Program-made: the position numbers and the translations under genes
Shown: one piece after another, positions 1 to 11,700 of the stretch
How positions within the stretch are numbered: the stretch's first letter is position 1
How the letters are laid out: each line of letters starts with the position of its first letter
Notes under the pieces: generated by a model
What the model saw: the letters and a program-made list of their open reading frames with translations, nothing else
Told to the model about the DNA's origin: nothing
Database searches by the model: none
NCBI GenBank assembly: GCA_014529385.2
Contig: CM043959.1
Location: 14,879,809-14,943,808, forward strand
DNA from: Adiantum capillus-veneris
Taxonomy: Eukaryota; Streptophyta; Polypodiopsida; Polypodiales; Pteridaceae
Reading direction: 5' to 3'
Length of the DNA stretch: 64,000 bases

Positions 1-1286
1 TAATAGTGATCCGAGAATACTTGTTGGGCCATTAGTAAGCTAGGTGGTTCAAATTCTACGTCATCCAACTGCACAAGGGTAACCATGTGAATTGGGACTA
101 TATCGTATCCTTCTTCCTCACAAAACCTTGTTGGTGTAGATTCGTTAACACATACATCCATTGTGGCCAAGATTTGAGTCCACTGAAATGGCTCAAATAG
201 ATGTTCTGGAAATGGTTCTAGAACATATGTGGCATCATCACAATCTCGCTCTAGTATACAATCTTCTTGTCTTAGGCTCCCATGTTCTGAAGCTCCGCAC
301 ATCTAAATTGGAGTATCCTTGTTAATCCAAGTAGGGAACTTAGATTCGGTTGATGAGATTGAATCAAACTCTTGGATTGGCGCTTTCATTACATCACGAT
401 AAGAGTGATCTTTCAGATTAACTCGAGTGATAGATCCTACTTGCATCAAATATAAGTAATTGTTGCCCCAATCATGAATCAACTGGACTTGTCTCATGAA
501 TGGTTCACCTAGAATGATTTCATAGTTCAATTTCTTTTCAAAATCCACAATCACAAAAGTACGTTGATAGTCGATTCCACAAGAATTGACTATTACTTGT
601 TCAAGTAGCCCAAGAGGTCGTTCACTATGACCATCAACTAATTGTAATTTCATTCTAGTCTTTCGGATGGCAGGTTTTCCCCACGACTCTTAGACAGCCT
701 TGGTTGCTATAGCAATACCCGCTCCACTGTCTAGTATAGCCATTGTTTCTACATCGTTATATTTCACAGGAAGAGTAATGCTCCACTCTTTCCCTTCACA
801 GTAGTCTCCTACTTTGTTGATAGGAACTGACTTGAGAACCTTTGATTGATGAGCATCAGGCTTGATACTCTTCAACTGTTCAGGAGTTAGTCCCTTGATT
901 CCCACTTTCTCTAGAGTTTTTCTAAGATCAATCCACAAGTATGAACGAACCTTAAGCAGTTCTCCTAGAGTGAGGGTACATTGGATAGGTGTCGACATTA
1001 TGGATTGAAGATTCTCCACCTTCTGTGTTTGCTTCGCACTGCTGATTTTCATAGTTTTACACACTATCGAGCTTTCTTCGTTATCCCCTAAGTATGATGG
1101 TAGTGTCCTGATGGTTATAGGCTTAGAGAAATCTGATGTATCAGATCCCCAATCTCTATCCAATGATGGTGCTTTGATACCAGTATCAAATGGAGGGCTA
1201 TCTAGCCAAATATGATGTATCAAATCTGCAATCTCCGTCTAATGATGGTGCTTTGATACCAGTATCAAATGGAGGGCTATCTAGCC
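1..1286 (-). pseudogene. Ty3/gypsy protease and linker region, decayed
   Basis: This is the aspartic-protease part of a retroelement polyprotein, read on the minus strand. The open frame from 1223 to 693 ends in ILDSGAGIAIA, the retropepsin DSG active-site loop. After a TAA at 690-692 the same frame continues (653-306) with ILGEPFMR, the typical second retropepsin motif, followed by a Trp/Tyr-rich segment. After a TAG at 303-305 the frame again stays open to the window edge, as an acidic linker that would lead towards RT. The frame is also broken near 1208-1286 by a tandem duplication. Gag lies upstream (higher coordinates), the normal gypsy order. The stops and the duplication show that this copy is dead. 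The gypsy assignment rests on protease plus gag features and is fairly sure; the clade is not resolved. Confidence 0.72.
1129..1286. repeat. 79-bp tandem duplication inside the gypsy ORF
   Basis: Two copies of a 79-bp unit start at 1129 and 1208 and share the stretch ATGATGGTGCTTTGATACCA. Because 79 is not a multiple of three, the duplication itself shifts the polyprotein frame. The copies differ at several bases, so the duplication is not brand new. Confidence 0.85.
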
Positions 1287-1439
1287 AAACTTCTTCAATA
1301 GGAGCTGATTTGAAAGTCAAACTCCCATCATTGACTTCTCTTACTTTTCCCCATAAGTACTTTGGCCAATCTTCTTCTACTAGAGGAATCCCATCCTCAC
1401 TATCAGGTATGATACGCTCTGAAATTTCATGTTTCTGGT

Positions 1440-3054
1440 GAGGTTCTTCTAGGATTTCCTCTTTTTTACTTTGGGATTTGTATCTACGTTTTTAGCTTCT
1501 TCTTCAATTTCCTCTTTTGTTCTCTAGCATTTCTTGCATGATTCTTACCAAGCTTTGCAGCTTCCATGTCTGGGGTTGGGTAATTCTTCCACTTGGTTTC
1601 CATGTTTTGGCTAGCTTTCAATCCTGCTTGAAATGCTTCCAAAGCAGCATGAATTGGCTCATAAACTTTATCAACAAAAATAGATCCTCCTGACTTGGGC
1701 TCTGATTCTGTAAATTCAATCCCGGATTCTTTAATGCGTTCTTCAAGCGGCTTTTGAGCTTTCTTTTCAATTTCTTATTTTTGTTTTTGTTTCTGAATCT
1801 CATATCGTTGACGTCTTTTCCTCTTGGAATCCTGTGAAGATTGCTTAGTACTTTCAAGTTCATCCATAGAGTTTTGTTTTTGTTTTTTTGCTTGAGCTCT
1901 AGTAACCACCTTTATTGGGATAGTTTGCTTGTTTTCTGATGAACGCGGGGTTAAAACTTGCACTATATTGACTATAGTTTTACCCTTGTTGGCTAGGTTT
2001 CTAGGACAATCTTTTGGAAAATGACCTCCCTTCTTGCCAGATTGAAGGCAATATGCCTCTACAGGATTGGCATTTTTGTCAGATTTTGGGCATTCATTCT
2101 TTCAGTGCTCATGTGATGCACAGTTGTGACAATTCCCAGTCTTGGGTTTCATCATAGGTTTCACCATCGGCGATCTTGGGCCTGGGTGAGCTACATAGTA
2201 GACCGGAGTTGGTTCTTGGGGAGCGTAATAAACTTGTTCCTCTATCGCTGATGGATGTGAACTGTACCAGTCCCCTTCCATCATGACAGTAGATGGAGTT
2301 GTGTCTTGATAAGGAGTGACTGACACTAAATCCTGTTCATCTCCTGCTCCTTCAGAATGCATATACTTCGCTGGTATGGCATTATTTCCAGGTAATGGTG
2401 GCTGATGTCCTAAGACAGGTTGAGGTCTATCCATGGCCATAGGCATCTTTTGTACATGTGCTACATTAGGTGGATATCTATACATTTGTTGCCCTTGTGG
2501 TCTCATGGGCATATATTGTACATTCCCATCATGTTTAGGCCTGTGATAGCATTCATGGGTTTCATGATTGGTCCATTTTCCTTCTACCGCACACCATTTT
2601 TGGGGTCTTCTAGGTTGTCCAGGTGGTAAGCCTTGACCAGGTCCCCTAACTGGCAACTTCTGCAGGTTACTCACCACCTCATTCATCCTCTTTAACATAT
2701 CCTCTATGGCAGTCATAGGAGCTGTGGTTGTGGCTCCTACTTGAGTTGGTATTGTCGATACAGATTTTTCACTTTGAGAATCTTTCATCGTGACTTCCTC
2801 ACTATAGATATCACAATTGTCTCCCAAATCTATTGCTTCTGAAATACAAGCCTCTAGAGTGGTATGTTTCTTGCTATAAAGCATGGCATGTAACTCTCTA
2901 TTCACTAATCCTTCTAGGAACAAAGAAACTAATCGTTCCTCAGTTGGGATTTCTAATTCTAGACATCTAGCAATATATTGCTTCATGCGACTAGAACAGT
3001 CCCTCACTGATTTCCCTTGTTTCTGCTTGAAGCTATAGATTTGAGCTATGTATT
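1440..3054 (-). pseudogene. Ty3/gypsy gag with two damaged zinc knuckles
   Basis: The frame 3007-2102 (301 aa) carries a retrotransposon gag core (SVRDCSSRMKQYIARC, then LVSLFLEGLVNREL), extended upstream in frame to about 3054 (YIAQIYSFKQKQGK). A Pro/Gln-rich stretch follows. The first CCHC knuckle reads CHNCASHEH, then a TGA (2102-2104), then KNEC: spacing CX2CX4HX4C with the stop inside it. A second knuckle-like run further down (about 2010-2060) reads CLQSGKKGGHFPKDC, with one Cys replaced by Ser and one extra Gly. Downstream, a Lys/Gln-rich region (about 1963-1620) is split between frames. Capsid-like particle assembly and RNA binding are the known roles of gag. The element is non-functional as seen. 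Confidence 0.72.
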
Positions 3055-3060
3055 ATGTTT

Positions 3061-3330
3061 GATCCTTGTTTTAGAACAAGCAGCAACAAATGGGATTTGG
3101 GTGTTTTGAGCATTGACCATTGCTATAGCAACTGTGGGGGGGGGGGTTGCTAAAATTGATTTGCACTAGCCCAACAAACTTGCGTGGCCATCTCCAATGA
3201 ACCTTAGAAGAAAAGCTGGGCTTGAGAATGGTGGATGATTGTTGATTTGAGGATCTTGTGGATAAATGGATCCATCACATCAGATATCTATATTCTTTGG
3301 TCCACAACATCTAAGGGTATTCCTAATTAA
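3061..3330 (-). other. Region with DGSIYPxDPQ module next to gag
   Basis: On the minus strand, from about 3283 to 3170, the translation reads DGSIYPQDPQ, then FSSPAFLLRFIGDGHASLLG, then a stop. The same order of motifs (DGSIYPPDPQ, then LVRFVGDG, then LFGYC) occurs in the transposase N-terminal ORF at 3839-4240. An 11-G run lies at about 3136-3146. It could be the N-terminal part of the gag gene just downstream or a fragment of another transposon copy; the sequence here does not decide which. Confidence 0.5.
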
Positions 3331-3420
3331 GAGCCCTATAATCTACGCACATCTGCATAGATCCATCTTTCTTCTTTACTAGAAGAATGGGTGATGTCCA
3401 TGGACTCGAACTAGGTCTAA
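3331..3420 (-). pseudogene. Ty3/gypsy RT fragment, downstream half of split RT
   Basis: The minus-strand translation reads [20 protein letters not shown] and then MCVDYRALN followed by a stop. This is the classic start of gypsy reverse transcriptase (fingers). The residues expected before it, ending LTKYLNKGFI, are found 14.8 kb away at 18,214 and above on the same strand. The intervening DNA is therefore an insertion. Confidence 0.9.
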
Positions 3421-3421
3421 T
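3418..3421. repeat. Target-site duplication TAAT, left
   Basis: TAAT here matches TAAT at 18,214-18,217. The unoccupied gypsy target would read GGTCTAATGAAACC on the plus strand, which restores the RT frame. Confidence 0.65.
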
Positions 3422-3427
3422 ATATTA

Positions 3428-3454
3428 GGGCCAAAAACGGCTCAAAAGGGCTGT
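3428..3454 (+). repeat. Left terminal inverted repeat
   Basis: It begins GGGCCAAAAACG. Against the complement of 18,213-18,186 (GAGCCAAAAACG...), the first 12 bases differ once. The match continues with small gaps through an A-run, GGG and TGT. Its coincidence with the RT-defined borders is what makes it convincing. Confidence 0.72.
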
Positions 3455-3639
3455 GTAACTAGTTGAAAAGTTGGCATTTTTGCAGAGGTTTGACTGGTCA
3501 AAATGGTTTTATATTTAGCCATTGAGCATATATTTTCCATATCTAGAGCATTTAAGACATTTGTAGAGATAAAACTTTAAAATTAAGAAACGTCACTTTC
3601 ATAATTGGTATCCCTTGATTTTTGTGCACCGTTAAGAGT

Positions 3640-3740
3640 TTTGGCGGTGAAGAACGTCTCTTTTTAAATTTCAAATGATAAAAACTATAATACCTTTTTC
3701 TCACGTTCAAATGATAAAAAGCATAATACCTTTTTCTCAC
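3640..3740 (+). repeat. Subterminal direct repeat, two copies
   Basis: Two neighbouring units of the form AAATGATAAAAA..ATAATACCTTTTTCTCAC lie just inside the left end, before the transposase ORF. They could be subterminal protein-binding repeats or simply a small tandem duplication. Confidence 0.5.
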
Positions 3741-4222
3741 CTTCTTTTACGACATAACCTTCTTCACCTTTGCAGTCTTTTGCAGCATAACCTTCTTTTC
3801 CATAAGCAGAACCATCACCATTTCCATTTTTATATGAAATGGAGGATTCAAACACCTCTAATCATAAATTTCACTTGAATATCAAATTACACCAGGAATA
3901 TGCAACTACTCGAAGTGTCAATCAAAGGCCTTGTAAAGATGTCCAAGAAGCAAACCAGCTACAAAGAGAAGGAAAGAAGCATATTGATTTATGGACAGAT
4001 GGTAGCATTTATCCACCGGACCCACAAACAGGAAGGTACCCCTCATTTCATTCGTCTCATGACTTAGTGAGATTTGTTGGAGACGGAGATGATGGTTTGT
4101 TTGGCTACTGTACTAGGCTCTTTCAATCACATAATTACTTTGTCCACTATATTTCTTATCTCCAAAGCTTGATTGGTCTAAGAGAAACACAAATGAAAGG
4201 ACTAGAAGGAAAAGTTAAAGAT

Positions 4223-4227
4223 TTGAT
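4223..4227. repeat. Copia target duplication TTGAT, first copy
   Basis: TTGAT directly before the LTR at 4228 equals TTGAT at 9833-9837 directly after the second LTR. Confidence 0.93.
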
Positions 4228-5013
4228 TGTTAGGAAATAAGACGTAGCGAAATAGATAATTGAGTAGATTACTTAATGGAGAGAGACAAATTTATATACA
4301 CGAGATTATAGAGAGAGAGAGAGAGAGAGTACACACGATATACGTGGTTCACCCAATGTGGGCTACGTCCATGGGAAAGCAGCCACTCAATGGCTTTAGT
4401 ACTTCAAAACAAGAAGTAGTTTACAAAGGGATTAAACCCTTGATAGAGCTCCCGCCTTGCTTCACTCTCACCACCTCACACTCACGTTGTTGCATCAACT
4501 TCACACTATGAAATGTGTGTAGAAATGGCCTCCTTTTATAGGCCAAAAGGGCTGCCCTCTCTTATGAGAGACAGCCATGTGTAGCCGCCCTTGTGCGAAT
4601 AAGTCCAAATCGGACCCTCCAATCCGCCCATGTGTGGCCGCCCTTGAGAAGACAAGTCTGCTTTTGAATTCGGCCACCGGCCACCGGTCATTGACTTCCG
4701 ACCACCGGCCACCGGCCATCGGCCATTGACTACCAGCCACCGGCCAACCGATTGGTTGTTTTCCGACCACTTTCCGGCCGCCAGCCGGCCATAATATTCT
4801 GGAGAAAAAGAATATTCCGGTGAAAAAAAAAGTCTCGGGGGCGGAGGCCCCCGAGGCCTTTAAAGTTGCCCCTGATTCTTGTCCGTGAAAATTTTGGTTT
4901 CCTGTGAGTGATTTTCCTTCACGCACGATGGCTTCTCCTCATAATGGGGGCCTTACAAATGTGCGCTTTTACCACAGAAAATTACAAGGGTAAATCGGGA
5001 TCCATACTTAACA
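4228..5013 (-). repeat. Copia 3' LTR (element orientation)
   Basis: 786 bp, near-identical by eye to 9025-9832. It carries a short AG tract (about 4311-4328) and a GC-rich minisatellite built on CGGCCACCGGCCA (about 4670-4760). The open frames seen in it (Trp/Gly/Ala-rich translations) are products of this minisatellite, not genes. Confidence 0.95.
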
Positions 5014-5024
5014 ATCTCCCACTT
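5014..5024 (-). promoter_or_regulatory. Polypurine tract
   Basis: Minus strand AAGTGGGAGAT directly before the 3' LTR. It primes plus-strand DNA synthesis in LTR retroelements. Confidence 0.85.
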
Positions 5025-5073
5025 GGAGACTGATCTCCAAACCAAACCTGTGACTGCTTTCCATTCTGGCTTC

Positions 5074-8000
5074 TTATCCTTGAATGCCGATTGAAGATGA
5101 GCAAAAGCTCAACTTCTCCTTGTTGACCACCTTTGTAAACATGTTTGCAGGATTTTCACTTGTATGCACCTTTCCTAGCTTTAGTTGTCCCTCTTCCAAA
5201 AGAGTGCGTATGAAGTGATATCTCACCTCAATGTGCTTTGTCCTTGAATGAAAGGTTGAGTTCTTCGCAAGATGGATAGCGCTTTGGCTATCACTGTACA
5301 AGACACAATTGTCTTGTTTGAATCCAAGCTCTTCTAAGAATCTGTGAAGCCACATAATTTCTTTGCTTGCCTCCGTCATTGCTACATACTCTGCTTCCGT
5401 GGTAGAAAGTGAAACCACTTTCTGCAGCTTTGAAGCCCAGCTTACTGTTGTGCCTCCAACCGTGAACACATAGCCACTAGTGCTCCTTCGAGTATCTTTG
5501 TCACCTGCCATATCTGCATCAGCATACCCTTCTAGAAAAATATCAGTTCCTCCAAAATACAAAGCATTTGTTGTTGTCCCTTTTAGATACCTAAGTATCC
5601 ACTTCACAGCTTGCCAATGCTCTTTACCTGGGTTGTCCATGAACCTACTCACAACTCCCACTGCATGTGCAATGTCTGGCCTTGTCCAGACCATAGCATA
5701 CATTAGAGAACCTACCGCTGCAGCATATGGAACTTTAGACATATAGGCTATCTCCTCTTGTGTCTTTGGACACATATCCTTCGTTAATTAAAAATGACCA
5801 GCCAAAGGTGTAGAAACTTGTTTTGCATTTTGCATTGCAAACCTTTCTACTACCTTCTTGATGTAATCTTCTTGAGATAGCTTTATTGTCTTCTTCGTCC
5901 TGTCCCTTGATATTTTCATACCAAGTATCCTCTTTGCAGCACCTAAATCTTTCATTGAAAAAGATTTGGACAGCTCCTCTTTTAGGTCTTTGATGTCTTG
6001 CATGTTAGCACTTGCAATCAACATGTCATCAACATACAACATTAGGATGATGAATTTCCCATCTCCCAAATTCTCCGTGTAGACGCAGTGATCCGAGTTG
6101 CATCTTGTGAATCCGTGATCCAACATCCATTGATCAAACTTCAAGTACCATTGTCTTGATGCTTGCTTTAAACCATACAAGCTCTTCTTTAATCTACAAA
6201 CCATTTTCTCCTTACCTTTTACTTCATACCCCTTTGGTTGAAGCATGTAGATTTCCTCCTCTAAGTCACCGTGAGGGAATGCCGTATTTACATCCATTTG
6301 CTCGAGATTTAGATCATGAGCAGCCACAAGGCTTAAGACAAGCCTAATTGAGTTCATTTTTACAACAGGAGAAAATATTTCGTTGAAGTCAATACCTTTC
6401 TTTTGAGAAAACCCTTTTACCACAAGCCTAGACTTGTACCTTTTCTTCCCACCTTCTTCTTCCTTCAGCTTGTACACCCATTTGTTTTGAAGTGCCCGCT
6501 TATCTTTAGGCAACTCAACCAACTCCCATGTTTGGTTGCGATGTAGTGAGTCCATCTCCACTTGCATGCTCTTCGTCCATTCTTCTTTGGATTCATGTTG
6601 CATAGCTTCTTCGTATGATTCCGGCTCTCCAGAATCTGAGATAAAGAGATGGTTGAAGGAAGGAACAAACCTTTCTGGAGGTCTACTTGCTCTTGTAGAT
6701 CTTCGAGGAATAGGTTGAGGCTCCTCATTTGGTTGACGTTGTTGCACATTGTCACCGTTTGCAGTCCTTGAGTCTTCACCGTCCTCAAGCTCCATGTACT
6801 CATCACTTGTTTCTTTTGTTTGTTTTCTTTCCAAGTAATCTTTGTACATATTTTGTTCGTTAAAAATTACATCCCTACTCCTTAAGATTTTACCATCTTC
6901 AGGATTCCATAGGCGATACCCAAAGTCTCCTTCTCCATAGCCAATGAAGAAACACTTTTTGGACTTTGCATCTAACTTTGATCTTAGGCTTCTATCTATG
7001 TGCATGAAAGCCTCACACCCAAACACTTTGAGAAATGCATAATTCACTGGTTTACCTGTCCATGCCTCTTCTAGAACTCCCCCATCCAATGCCGTTGAGG
7101 GTGACCGATTGATTAAGTACACAGACGTACTTACAGCTTCCGCCCAAAGCTCAAGCGGTAGGCCTGCATGTAGTCGCATGCTTCGTGCTCGTTCCATAAT
7201 TGTCCTGTTCATCCTTTCCGAAATCCCATTTTGTTGAGGTGTCCTTGGGGTTGTCCTTTGCCTCCGAATGCGATTGCTAGCACAAAAGCTTTCAAAAGCT
7301 TGGCTGCAATATTCGCCTCCATTGTCGGATCTGAGGCATTTAACCTTGGTACCTGTTTCATTCTCCACAAAGGCTTTCCACCTTTGAAATATGGAAAATA
7401 CATCGGATTTATTCTTCATGACATAAACCCATGTTTTTCTAGTCGCATCGTCTATGAATGTTACATAGTACAATGAGCCACCAAGTGATGGTGTACTTGC
7501 AGGACCCCAAACATCAGAATGAACCAACTCAAGTTTTTTATTTTTTCTTTCATTTCCTGATTTTTGAAATTTTACCCTCTTTTGTTTACCATAAACACAA
7601 TCTTCACAGAACTCTAAGTCCACTTCTTTCAAACCTGGTAGAAGCTTCTTTGTTTGAAGGATTTGCATTCCTTTGGCACTCATATGCCCAAGTCGGTAGT
7701 GCCACACCGCACTGTCAACTTCTATAGTTGCTGCACAAGCTGAAGGTTGCGTGCTAATAGTACACAAGTAAAGTGTACCGACTTTTTCACCCTTGGCAAC
7801 CACCAAAGATCCCTTTGAGATCTTGCACCGTTTGTTTCCGAATGCAATGTTGTGACCTTCATCGTCCAATTGTCCTGTAGAGATCAAATTTTTGCGAAGA
7901 GAAGGAACATGCCTAACATCTTTAAGCTTCCATTCATTTCCGTTAGCAGTTTTGACAGAAAGTGTACCTTTGCCGACAATCTCACAAGCTTCATCATCTC

Positions 8001-8960
8001 CCAAGTATACATTCCCAAAATTACCTTTGGTGTAGTCTTGGAAATGTTGCTTGTGTGGTGTCGCATGGAATGAAGCCCCGGAATCTACTATCCAGGAATT
8101 AGACACATTGTCTAATGAGAGAATTAGAGCATCTTGCTCTACTTTACCTGCCACATTGGCCTCCGATGTTGGCTTGTTGTCTTGAGACTCTGTCTCCTTC
8201 TTCTTCTTGGACCAGCAATCCTTCTTGACGTGGCCCTTCTTGCCGCAGTTCCAACATTCAAGAATTGACTTTGTGCGTGACTTGCTCCGCCTTGAGCGAT
8301 CACGACCCTTTTGGTTTTTGAACCTCTCCTTAAGCCTTCCTCTTGTTTCCACTGATAGTGCAGCACTTGATGATTCTCCTGTGCTTCTCCTTCGCATTTC
8401 CTCGCTTAGGAGAACACCCACAACATCATCAAACTTAAGAGTATTTGTGCCAGAGATAGAATTACTTACAGCCATCACAAGGCTGTCCCAACTATTCGGT
8501 AGAGATGATAGTATAAGGAGAGCTCGCACTTCGTCATCGAAATTGATTTTCACTGATCGAAGTTGACTTATGTTTGTGTTAAAGTCATTTAGGTGTTCTG
8601 CAACTGAACCATTCTCTGCCATCTTTAGATTGAACAAGCGCTTCATAAGAAATACCTTATTGGATGCCGATGGTTTCTCGTAGAAGTCGTCAAGTGACTT
8701 CATCAAGTCCTCCGTGGTCTTCATCTCCGAAACATTGAAGGCCACCGTTGACGCCAAGCTTAACCGGATTGTTCCCAGTGCCTTTCGATCAAGGACAATC
8801 CATGCTTCATCTGCCATTGTTGCTTCTTCGCAAGACCGCCTAGTGGCAAATAGAGGTCCTTCTGGTAGAGATAGTCTTCAATCTGCATCTTCCAATGTTG
8901 GTAGTTTTTGCCGTTGAACTTCTCAATCTTGAGCTTCCCTTCCTCCACCATAGCTCCCAC
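5074..8960 (-). pseudogene. Copia gag-pol polyprotein
   Basis: Gag starts at ATG 8960 (or the Met of MVEEGKLKIEKFNG just inside), shifts frame near 8820, and continues as a 1,009-residue frame (8817-5788). Domain order: gag; zinc knuckle CWNCGKKGHVKKDC; protease VDSGASFHATP; pre-integrase HYRLGHMSAKGM; integrase with HSDVWGP, SDNGGEYC and NGISERMNR; RT with LYVDDMLIA. A TAA (5788-5790, after STPLAGHF) interrupts it. RNase H continues in frame (5775-5074) with GYADADMAGD, TTEAEYVAM and YSDSQSAIHLAKN. One RT motif reads NTAFPHGD where copia elements usually have Leu before His. All catalytic motifs are present, so the element died recently or is supported in trans. Tork-like by feel, not tested. 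Confidence 0.93.
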
Positions 8961-9010
8961 TCAATTCAAGGAATCCTTTCCTTGAGATAATTTAGCTACG
9001 AGCAAACCTT

Positions 9011-9022
9011 GCTCTGATACCA
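9011..9022 (-). promoter_or_regulatory. Primer binding site, tRNA-iMet type
   Basis: Minus strand TGGTATCAGAGC, two bases inside the 5' LTR. This is the usual copia primer site, complementary to the 3' end of initiator methionine tRNA. Confidence 0.92.
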
Positions 9023-9024
9023 GT

Positions 9025-9071
9025 TGTTAGGAAATAAGACGTAGCTAAATAGATAATTGAGTAGATTATAG

Positions 9072-9112
<41 letters not shown>

Positions 9113-9832
9113 CACGATATACGTGGTTCACCCAATGTGGGCTACGTCCACGGGAAAGCAGCCACTCAATGGCTTTAGTACTTCAAAACAAGAAGTAGTT
9201 TACAAAGGGATTAAACCCTTGATAGAGCTCCCGCCTTGCTTCACTCTCACCACCTCACACTCACCTTGTTGCATCAACTTCACACTATGAAATGTGTGTA
9301 GAAATGGCCTCCTTTTATAGGCCAAAAGGGCTGCCCTCTCTTATGAGAGACAGCCATGTGTAGCCCCCCTTGTGCGAATAAGTCCAAATCGGACCCTCCA
9401 ATCCGCTTATGTGTGGCCGCCCTTGAGAAGACAAGTCCGCTTTTGAATTCCGCCACCGGCCATTGAATTCGGCCACTGGCCACCCGCCATTGACTTCTGA
9501 CCACCGGCCACCGGCCACTGACTTCCGACCGCCGGCCATCGGCCATTGACTACCGGCCACCGGCCAACCGATCGGTTGTTTTCCGACCACTTTCCGACCG
9601 CCGTCCTGCCATAATATTCCGGAGAAAAAGAATATTCCGACGAAAAAAAAGTCTCGGGGGCCTCCGCCCCCGAGGCCTTTAAAGTTGCCCCTGATTCTTG
9701 TCCGTGAAAATTTTGGTTTCCGGTGAGTGATTTTCCTTCACGCACGATGGCTTCTCCTCATAATGGGGGCCTTACAAATGTGCGCTTTTACCACAGAAAA
9801 TTACAAGGGTAAATCAGGCTCCATACTTAACA
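9025..9832 (-). repeat. Copia 5' LTR (element orientation)
   Basis: 808 bp. The length differs from the other LTR mainly by a longer AG tract (about 9076-9107) and extra CCGGCCA units (about 9450-9570). As the 5' LTR it would hold the element's promoter. I could not place a confident TATA box. Confidence 0.95.
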
Positions 9833-9837
9833 TTGAT
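9833..9837. repeat. Copia target duplication TTGAT, second copy
   Basis: Matches 4223-4227. The transposase frame resumes here as DDLIALKEKPIGL. Confidence 0.93.
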
Positions 9838-11700
9838 GACCTTATTGCCCTCAAAGAAAAGCCAATTGGATTAAGAGCTAGAGTTAAACCAATTAGAACT
9901 TTAAGCAATCTGATAGAAGGCTTTGGTCAAAGAAAGAAAAGAATGAAACTTGCTAGAGAACATGTAACAAATATTTTGGGATTTGATATGTCTAATCCAG
10001 CAGAGAGAGTAACATTTTTAAATGAGATTATGAATAAATCAGATATTTTAAGTCTGCTCAGTTTGCCAAAAAATGAAGATATTAAAAACCTAGTGCTTAC
10101 GCAATTGCTAAAAGATAAACATTTGCTAGTTAATCCTTTCCAAATCCAAGAGGTATGTGATACAGTGGGGGTGAGTAGAAAGGGATATAGAGCTATTTCC
10201 AAGAGTTGGTTTCAGGTTTTAAGACACCATAGGGTTAAAACATTTGGACTTCCTAGGCCTTTCAATGTTGGTAAGGTAAGGCTCATGTTAAATGCAACAA
10301 TACCTACGCATTTTGGTACATATAAATATATCGAAGGAGTTATGTCATACAAAAAAGCAAACAAAAAGTCCTCTTTTGAGTATAATGCTTTTAATAATAT
10401 ATGGATGGATATAAAAAAGGTTCAAATTGCTATGGTACAATACTATGGAGTGACACAGGCTGATTTTGAGGGTAAGCTTAAATTTGTCATAAAGTTAGAA
10501 GAGGCTCAAATACAAAAAAGTCAAAAAATGAAAAGAAATAGTATTTCTCTGATGAATAGAGCTTTAGACTATAGCCAAGGCAATCTTGACTCTCCATTAG
10601 CCTACAAAGTACATTCGAAAATGGAGTTATGGTGGATAGGGTTATCCCAAGTTCCAGTGGAGAACCATGCCACTTCAAAGTGGCTCTTCTCTCAAACTGA
10701 CATTCCAAATGTTGTGCAAAGCCAAAATACAGGTGAGCTACTGCAGGTTGATCAGGTTAGGACTTTCAAAGTAGAGTGGTATTTAAATGCAGACTTGAAA
10801 GCCTTGAAGGATATTTTTGGCATCTGTGGAGGAGCCAATTCAAAATATCGTTGTCTATATTGTATGGCAAGCACAGGGAAAAAACAATGGATTGCAGAAG
10901 CTGAAGTTGGTAAGACTCCCTCCAGACATACAATTAATATTAGAGATTATCCATCTTCCATCATGATCTGGGATCCAATACTCCCTATAGACTTACAAAA
11001 TGTCCATATATGTACATTGCACGCAGAAATTAGAATATTGGATAAATTACTTCGTTGCATCTAGATTATGCATACTCTCTCAAACCACCAAAGCTTGCAG
11101 ATGAATGCATTGAAAAATGTGAAGCTTTGCTATCAAAGATGGGCTTTCACAATGGACAGGTTCATCTTAGAAAGGATCCAAAACTTTCAAAATCAACATG
11201 TGATGTTCTCCAAGATGTATAAATGGGAGGTGCCAAGGCTAGAAGATTTCTTAGCAATCACGATGGCAAGCAGGTCAATGCTATGTGGTGTTGCTGGAAA
11301 GAGCTTTGCTTGATAACTACATCTGTAAAGAGTCAACCATATGTGTCCAATAAGAGAATGGATGTTTGGAAGAGATTGGACCAATTTCTTAAGATCTTAA
11401 GAGTACAAGTGTCCACAGCTAACTATGCAGAGGAATATGCAACCACAATAAAAGCTTTGATAAACTCAATTATAGAAGCTTGGGGTCAAAAGGATATCAC
11501 ATATTACTTGGTGAGATTACTCATTCAAAATTGATATGTTAGTCTTGTTATTTTTTCTTATACCTGTTTTTTTTCAGCATATACTATACTTACATGGTCC
11601 ATATTTTGCAAAGAAAGGACCACTTGCTACATGGAATACATAGGGGATGGAAAAATCACACTACCAAGCACGCACTTCATTTTTTAGACGTACAAGAAAA

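Larger units (their letters stand above)
4228..9832 (-). mobile_element. Ty1/copia LTR retrotransposon, nearly complete
   Basis: The element is 5,605 bp on the minus strand. LTRs lie at 4228-5013 and 9025-9832 and begin/end TGTTAGG..CTTAACA. The 5-bp target duplication TTGAT lies at 4223-4227 and 9833-9837. A tRNA-iMet-type primer site and a polypurine tract are in place. The polyprotein has one in-frame stop and one frameshift. It sits inside the transposase gene, so it is younger than the host transposon. Integrase lies before RT, the copia order. Confidence 0.95.

Noticed and set aside
9280-9745. Gly/Trp/Ala-rich ORFs in the copia LTRs (also 4,501-4,926)
   Set aside because: They come from the CGGCCACCGGCCA minisatellite inside the LTR and differ between the two LTRs by repeat number.
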